Positions 60,510-64,000 of a stretch of DNA of 64,000 nucleotides are shown here, in pieces (within the stretch, counting starts at the first letter, position 1; each line of letters begins with the position of its first letter). The notes under the pieces are model-generated. The model saw only the letters and a list, made by a program, of their open reading frames with translations. It made no database searches and was not told where the DNA came from. The translations under genes and the position numbers were made by a program. Source of the DNA: an uncultured Saprospiraceae bacterium (GTDB lineage Bacteria > Bacteroidota > Bacteroidia > Chitinophagales > Saprospiraceae); assembly GCA_938016265.1 (NCBI GenBank), contig CALLWB010000039.1:95972-159971 (forward strand), read 5' to 3'.

Positions 60510-61318
60510 TCACTTCCTGCTTTCAAACGTTTTATCTCCTCATTTAGTTGGATGACATGAAGGTAGAGTTCTTCTATTTTAGCTAGTAGAATGGCGTCTG
60601 TTGCTCCTAGGTCGTTGCCTGTTTCGACCATTTCGGCAGCGCTGGGAACGCTTGGTAAATGGTGATTGGTTTTGATATAATCTTTTACTTCTTCCAGAGA
60701 TTGAAGGGGGTAGTTTTCGTCAAATACATAGTCGGCCCATGCTGCCGAACCGTAGACGGCAACCTTTACCCGTTCTGCGATCACACCGCCCCGACAAACT
60801 AATCGATAGCCAGAGGGAACCGTCGCTGCACTGCCAATACCCAAGCGTAGAACTCCATTACCACTGAGTATTGCTGCTTCATAACCTGGTTTATAGAACC
60901 GTAACAATCCATCATTGTTGTCTATAAACCAGTCTATTGCTCCGCCAGCACCAAGTAGCCCGAAAGCTCCTCCAGCAACTCCTCCTCTGGACCGCATCGT
61001 CAAAATACCATCATTTTGCAAGGTCATCCTTACCGGAGGAATGGCCATCGCATTATGGATCGCGAAATCGAGTCCATCCGGCGTCCTTCTGATATCACTT
61101 CGATACAGGTCAGGATCATTGCTATTGAGAATCATCCCAGGATGTCCGACCGGAGAAGAAAACAAAATAGAGCCCGTAGAACTCCCGGGAGCATTGAATA
61201 GTCCAGTACCTTCTACATGTAATTGTTGAATTGGGGTAACGGTCCCGATGCCTACATTTTGACTAAAAACAAAAATCGGTAGCACGAAAGTGATAAGGCA
61301 GAATAGTATTTTTTTCAT
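60506..61318 (-). CDS. Secreted fibre-like protein (GIGT-type repeat family)
   Basis: 270 residues from the ATG at 61318; a longer frame to 61384 adds a leader that does not look like a signal peptide. Signal peptide 1-18 (VFSQ), then NVGIGTVTPIQQLHVEGTGLF, the same opening type as the S74 protein at 45506. Beta-rich fibre region, then a C-terminus with AVYGSAAWADYVFDENYPLQSLEEVKDYIK and a helical tail (IEELYLHVIQLNEEIKRLKAG), which is a common shortened chaperone-type end in Bacteroidota. Function unknown; surface fibre likely. Confidence 0.82.
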   Translation of the reverse strand: MKKILFCLITFVLPIFVFSQNVGIGTVTPIQQLHVEGTGLFNAPGSSTGSILFSSPVGHPGMILNSNDPDLYRSDIRRTPDGLDFAIHNAMAIPPVRMTLQNDGILTMRSRGGVAGGAFGLLGAGGAIDWFIDNNDGLLRFYKPGYEAAILSGNGVLRLGIGSAATVPSGYRLVCRGGVIAERVKVAVYGSAAWADYVFDENYPLQSLEEVKDYIKTNHHLPSVPSAAEMVETGNDLGATDAILLAKIEELYLHVIQLNEEIKRLKAGSE

Positions 61319-61356
61319 GGTAATGGCATTCAGATAATAAAAGAAAATTAAATCAT

Positions 61357-61372
61357 GGAGAAACGTTTCTCC
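61357..61372. promoter_or_regulatory. Perfect 16-bp palindrome upstream of the fibre-like gene
   Basis: GGAGAAACGTTTCTCC reads the same on both strands and lies 39 bp before the ATG at 61318, where an operator would be placed. The binding protein is unknown. Confidence 0.45.
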
Positions 61373-61597
61373 TTGTGTTACCAATAAAAATACCTCAGCA
61401 TTCCCATAAAAAAAATAAAAATTTGGGGTGGATATTTAATTTTAAACTTGGTAACGTATAGTTGGTAGAAAGTAGAGCGTAGGGATTCATTTTGCTAGGG
61501 CAAAACTTATTATGGAGGCTTGGCCGGCATACCGGTATATCGACAATTGCAGGACTCGACTTTTTTCAACATTAACAAATCCACCATCAACCAATTA

Positions 61598-63124
61598 TCA
61601 AAAATCTTCAATTTTGATGAAATGGGCCATTGGTTTGTGCTGGCATTTACTTTCGATCCAGGCCATAAAATCAAACAAGATTATTTTTTCCTTTACCTGT
61701 CCGGCAGCTTCCAATTTTGCTAATTTATTCTTTAGGAGCTCGCACTTCCTAGGAAGGTCTACCTTTGGATTGGACAAACTGGATTTCATCCAACTCAAAA
61801 TAAGTTGCTCTTTTTTATCGAGCTGATTGTTGCTTTTTGAAAAATACCTAGCAGCGTCGCATAACGAAGAAATAACGAGGTAGTTTTTTAATTCATACTG
61901 GAGAATAATATTCATAAAATGGACGGCACTTCTTCTATTTACGGCCATTTCCTTGTGAAACTGGTTAAGAAGAATATCCATATATTTTTGTGTTAGCTCA
62001 TAGTTTCCAAAGCTGAGGGAGATATAGCCTAACATAAAAATGCTGTGATCAAGCACATTTGGCAACAGATTCAGCCATTCCTTTTTTATCCTCGTGGAAT
62101 ACTGCTGTCCCATTGCTAGGATGCTGGAATAGTCTTTCGTATACAAGCCTTCTTTCACCATCAAAGAAAGTCTGGAAATGTCCAAAATATGAATGAGCGT
62201 TGGATGTCCTTTGTCTGGTTTTATCCTGAAAAATTTGTTGCGGGACTCCAGGCTTTCTTTGGTGTGTTTTTTATTTACATGCAAGCAAAACACGAAATAA
62301 TTGTAGTAGAGTTTGATTTGTTCTTCCGTATCAAAATAGTTGTGGATGTTGTTGTCTATCAGTTCTAGTGCTTGGCGCATTGAGGTGTAAGACATCACAT
62401 AGTCATTGTTCAGTGTCGAGTACCAGCCAATAAGTCGGTGGTATTGGATCTCTTCTCTTTTAGAAAGAAAATCCTTGGGTAAGTTGTTTAACTGTTTTTC
62501 TATTTTTTGTTTTAGGGAATCTGGTTCTTTGTCAATAGCGTTGGGCCCTTTGACCAAAATTGGGATGATTTTATTTTCTAAAAAGGAAAGATTTTCAAAT
62601 CGTGTATTGACCATTTTACATTGCCCAATTGCTTGTTCTACCGCTTTCAAAGACTCAAAAAAACTTTTGTTTTTGTAGGAAAGGTTTAAGTAAATCAACT
62701 TCCGTTTGAAATACAAGAACTTAAGCTTCAGTAAAAAATCTTCCGTTTCCGTAGTCAACCGAATTCCGCGTTCAATAGACTGATAACACTGGTCGGTCAA
62801 GTTTTTCTCGTACAACACTTCACAAAATTTGAATAGATCGAGGGCATCTTCTTTATCTGATTTTAAGCGGGCGTGGTACAGGACGAGTGCTTCTTTTATT
62901 TGCTTATACAGGCGATGTTTTTCGAAGGCAAGGTTGACGTTTATTGATTGGTGATTGGCGACTTTTTGTTTTAACAAGTCTTCATCATACTGTTCCATTT
63001 TTGCCAAAATATTAAACAGAATCATTGAATTGGAGAGCTTATCGCTTTTATACTTGGAGTTCAACAACTTGAAGAATCGTATTTCTCCTCTGGTCATTGA
63101 TTTAATAAGGCTAAGTTTATCCAT
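61598..63124 (-). CDS. Helical protein of unknown function (TPR-like)
   Basis: 508 residues, almost entirely helical, no signal peptide or membrane segment. The N-terminus, MDKLSLIKSMTRGEIRFFKLL, has an Arg/Lys-rich start, followed by many helical pairs of TPR type (ALVLYHARLKSDKEDALDLFKFCEVLYEKN, QLDKKEQLILSWMKSSLSN). I recognise no family, though proteins with this MTRGEIRFFK-type start occur in Saprospiraceae-like genomes. It stands alone on the minus strand, divergent from the tRNA genes. A cytoplasmic scaffold or regulator is possible; this is speculation. Confidence 0.7.
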   Translation of the reverse strand: MDKLSLIKSMTRGEIRFFKLLNSKYKSDKLSNSMILFNILAKMEQYDEDLLKQKVANHQSINVNLAFEKHRLYKQIKEALVLYHARLKSDKEDALDLFKFCEVLYEKNLTDQCYQSIERGIRLTTETEDFLLKLKFLYFKRKLIYLNLSYKNKSFFESLKAVEQAIGQCKMVNTRFENLSFLENKIIPILVKGPNAIDKEPDSLKQKIEKQLNNLPKDFLSKREEIQYHRLIGWYSTLNNDYVMSYTSMRQALELIDNNIHNYFDTEEQIKLYYNYFVFCLHVNKKHTKESLESRNKFFRIKPDKGHPTLIHILDISRLSLMVKEGLYTKDYSSILAMGQQYSTRIKKEWLNLLPNVLDHSIFMLGYISLSFGNYELTQKYMDILLNQFHKEMAVNRRSAVHFMNIILQYELKNYLVISSLCDAARYFSKSNNQLDKKEQLILSWMKSSLSNPKVDLPRKCELLKNKLAKLEAAGQVKEKIILFDFMAWIESKCQHKPMAHFIKIEDF

Positions 63125-63439
63125 GGTGATTTGTTTTGTTTATTGCTTATTCGCTTTTGGTATCTGGCTACTTTACTTTCTGCTTTCTGGATGGTTTTGT
63201 TGTAATCCGAGAATACTTGAATGCGAGAATGGGTGAATAATGAAACATAAAGGAAGAATCTTGGACAATTTTTATACACTCCCCAAAAATGGCCAATCAA
63301 TCAACAATAACAACGATATTAAGTAATTCTGTAGGCTTTATCAAAAAAATATTTTGTTTAAAAATGAATTAATCGTCCACTTGTTGTTATTATTCTCGCA
63401 TTATTTACCAATAGATTTCTATATTAATAAAGCTTGTCT

Positions 63440-63447
63440 TATCTTTG
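63440..63447 (+). promoter_or_regulatory. Bacteroidota-type -7 box upstream of tRNA-Val
   Basis: TATCTTTG matches TAnnTTTG, 72 bp before tRNA-Val. A -33 TTT at 63416-63418 is 21 bp upstream but lacks the G. It would drive tRNA-Val, the small membrane protein and tRNA-Pro as one transcript. The rest of the 63125-63518 gap holds no gene. Confidence 0.45.
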
Positions 63448-63518
63448 CCGCCCAGCGCAATTTAAAATCCTTATGAGGAACAATTTTATTGCGGTTGTTG
63501 TTACACAGTAAAAATAGA

Positions 63519-63596
63519 GGGTGATTAGCTCAGTTGGTTTAGAGCGCTGCCTTGACAGGGCAGAGGTCACTGGTTCGAATCCAGTATTACCCACCA
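63519..63596 (+). tRNA. tRNA-Val (GAC anticodon)
   Basis: Acceptor arms GGGTGAT (63519-63525) and ATTACCC (63586-63592) pair with one wobble. Anticodon stem CTGCC/GGCAG with loop TTGACAG gives GAC at 63554-63556. T arm with GGTTCGAATCC. A93 is the discriminator, and CCA is encoded (63594-63596). Confidence 0.95.
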
Positions 63597-63631
63597 TAAA
63601 AATTCTTAACCATTACAAGACAATCATTATC

Positions 63632-63796
63632 ATGAGTGATGTTGCAAACGAAAAAAAATCATTAGGTAAATACTGGATATTAACTCTTCTTTCTCTAGTA
63701 GCCACGGTTGCCTTTTTAATTTTACTTCCAGAATGGTTTTGGTTGGCACTTCCTTTCGTAGGCACCAACTTCGCTCTAGCCATGGACTGGCTATAA
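63632..63796 (+). CDS. 54-residue single-pass membrane protein between two tRNA genes
   Basis: It begins MSDVANEKKSLGKYW, followed by two hydrophobic stretches (ILTLLSLVATVAFLILLP and FWLALPFVGTNFALAM). No homologue is recognised. It sits 35 bp after tRNA-Val and 35 bp before tRNA-Pro, so it is probably on the tRNA transcript and released by processing. A longer in-frame extension upstream overlaps tRNA-Val and is not credible. Confidence 0.55.
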   Translation: MSDVANEKKSLGKYWILTLLSLVATVAFLILLPEWFWLALPFVGTNFALAMDWL

Positions 63797-63831
63797 CCAC
63801 TGATAAATAATACTGGACGAAGATCATAATT

Positions 63832-63905
63832 CGGGATGTGGCGCAGCCCGGTAGCGCACACGCCTGGGGGGCGTGGGGTCGCAGGTTCAAATCCTGTCAT
63901 CCCGA
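63832..63905 (+). tRNA. tRNA-Pro (GGG anticodon)
   Basis: Acceptor arms CGGGATG (63832-63838) and CATCCCG (63898-63904), A63905 as discriminator. Anticodon stem CACGC/GCGTG with loop CTGGGGG, anticodon GGG at 63866-63868. T arm with GGTTCAAATCC. CCA is not encoded. Confidence 0.95.
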
Positions 63906-63912
63906 CTGACTT

Positions 63913-63963
63913 AAAACCTTGAAACGTAGGCGAATAGCTGAAATGTGTTTCGAGGTTTTTTAT
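63913..63963 (+). terminator. Intrinsic terminator of the tRNA-Val / tRNA-Pro transcript
   Basis: AAAACCTTGAAAC (63913-63925) pairs with GTTTCGAGGTTTT (63947-63959), one wobble, with a 21-nt loop and a T-rich tail. Confidence 0.65.
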
Positions 63964-64000
63964 TTTGGGTTAAACATTTTGACTCCTTTGGCTTTCTGTT

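Overview
The window looks like chromosomal sequence from a Bacteroidota member, most likely of the Saprospiria (Saprospiraceae/Lewinella type). The supporting signs are: type IX secretion (T9SS) C-terminal sorting domains on secreted proteins; a GldE homologue in the mutY-ssb-gldE order; the HU / TPR / tiny basic protein / RNase G order; the bamD-rpoZ-coaBC-DUF4835-DUF4286 cluster; ExbD proteins in pairs; start codons without Shine-Dalgarno sequences; and promoter boxes of the Bacteroidota type (TAnnTTTG). The genus assignment is inference. The DNA is moderately AT-rich, with AT-rich intergenic gaps and many intrinsic terminators.

Layout. 1-4.2 kb: end of a TatD nuclease, tRNA-Ser, then an ExbB/ExbD-type proton-channel operon whose exbD pair is duplicated in tandem. 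4.2-6.0 kb: one intact IS110-family element with a structured non-coding 5' region that could hold a bridge RNA. 6-9 kb: fatty-acid type enzymes (acyl-CoA dehydrogenase and two divergent short-chain dehydrogenases). 9-16 kb: thrS, a LOG-family protein, a sigma-54-activator-like response regulator with a changed GAFTGA loop, a CoA-binding protein and a pyruvate dehydrogenase E2. 16-25 kb: recQ, a secreted peptidoglycan hydrolase with two apparent catalytic domains, a UPF1-like helicase, and two mosaic tandem lipoproteins. 25-31 kb: subtilase, quinone oxidoreductase, a lipoprotein, a trans-sulfuration enzyme and gldE.

31-42 kb: housekeeping block (ssb, mutY, HU, TPR protein, a 30-residue basic protein, RNase G), an outer-membrane beta-barrel protein, a T9SS cargo protein with a collapsed second copy beside it, fabI and recN. 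43-50 kb: large secreted proteins (a T9SS cargo and a 900-residue S74 tail-fibre-like protein with DNA-level repeats) and an XdhC-type maturation factor. 50-54 kb: the bamD-rpoZ-coaBC-DUF4835-DUF4286 cluster and a metallophosphoesterase. 55-58 kb: a tight operon of ECF sigma factor, probable anti-sigma, Spy/CpxP-like protein, MbnP and MbnH-like di-haem protein, best read as a metal (copper) stress module. It faces a secreted Cys/Lys-rich protein with four ~75-residue repeats. 59-64 kb: phosphatidylserine decarboxylase, a second fibre-like protein, a helical protein of unknown role, tRNA-Val, a 54-residue membrane protein and tRNA-Pro.

Most interesting items: the Cys-swapping repeat protein next to the sigma/MbnP/MbnH operon; the IS110 element with its candidate bridge RNA; the collapsed paralogue at 40.1 kb; the mosaic tandem lipoproteins; the fused lysozyme-like/amidase protein; and the repeated use of TTG as the only plausible start codon (five genes). 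No CRISPR array, rRNA operon, prophage or obvious defence island was seen.
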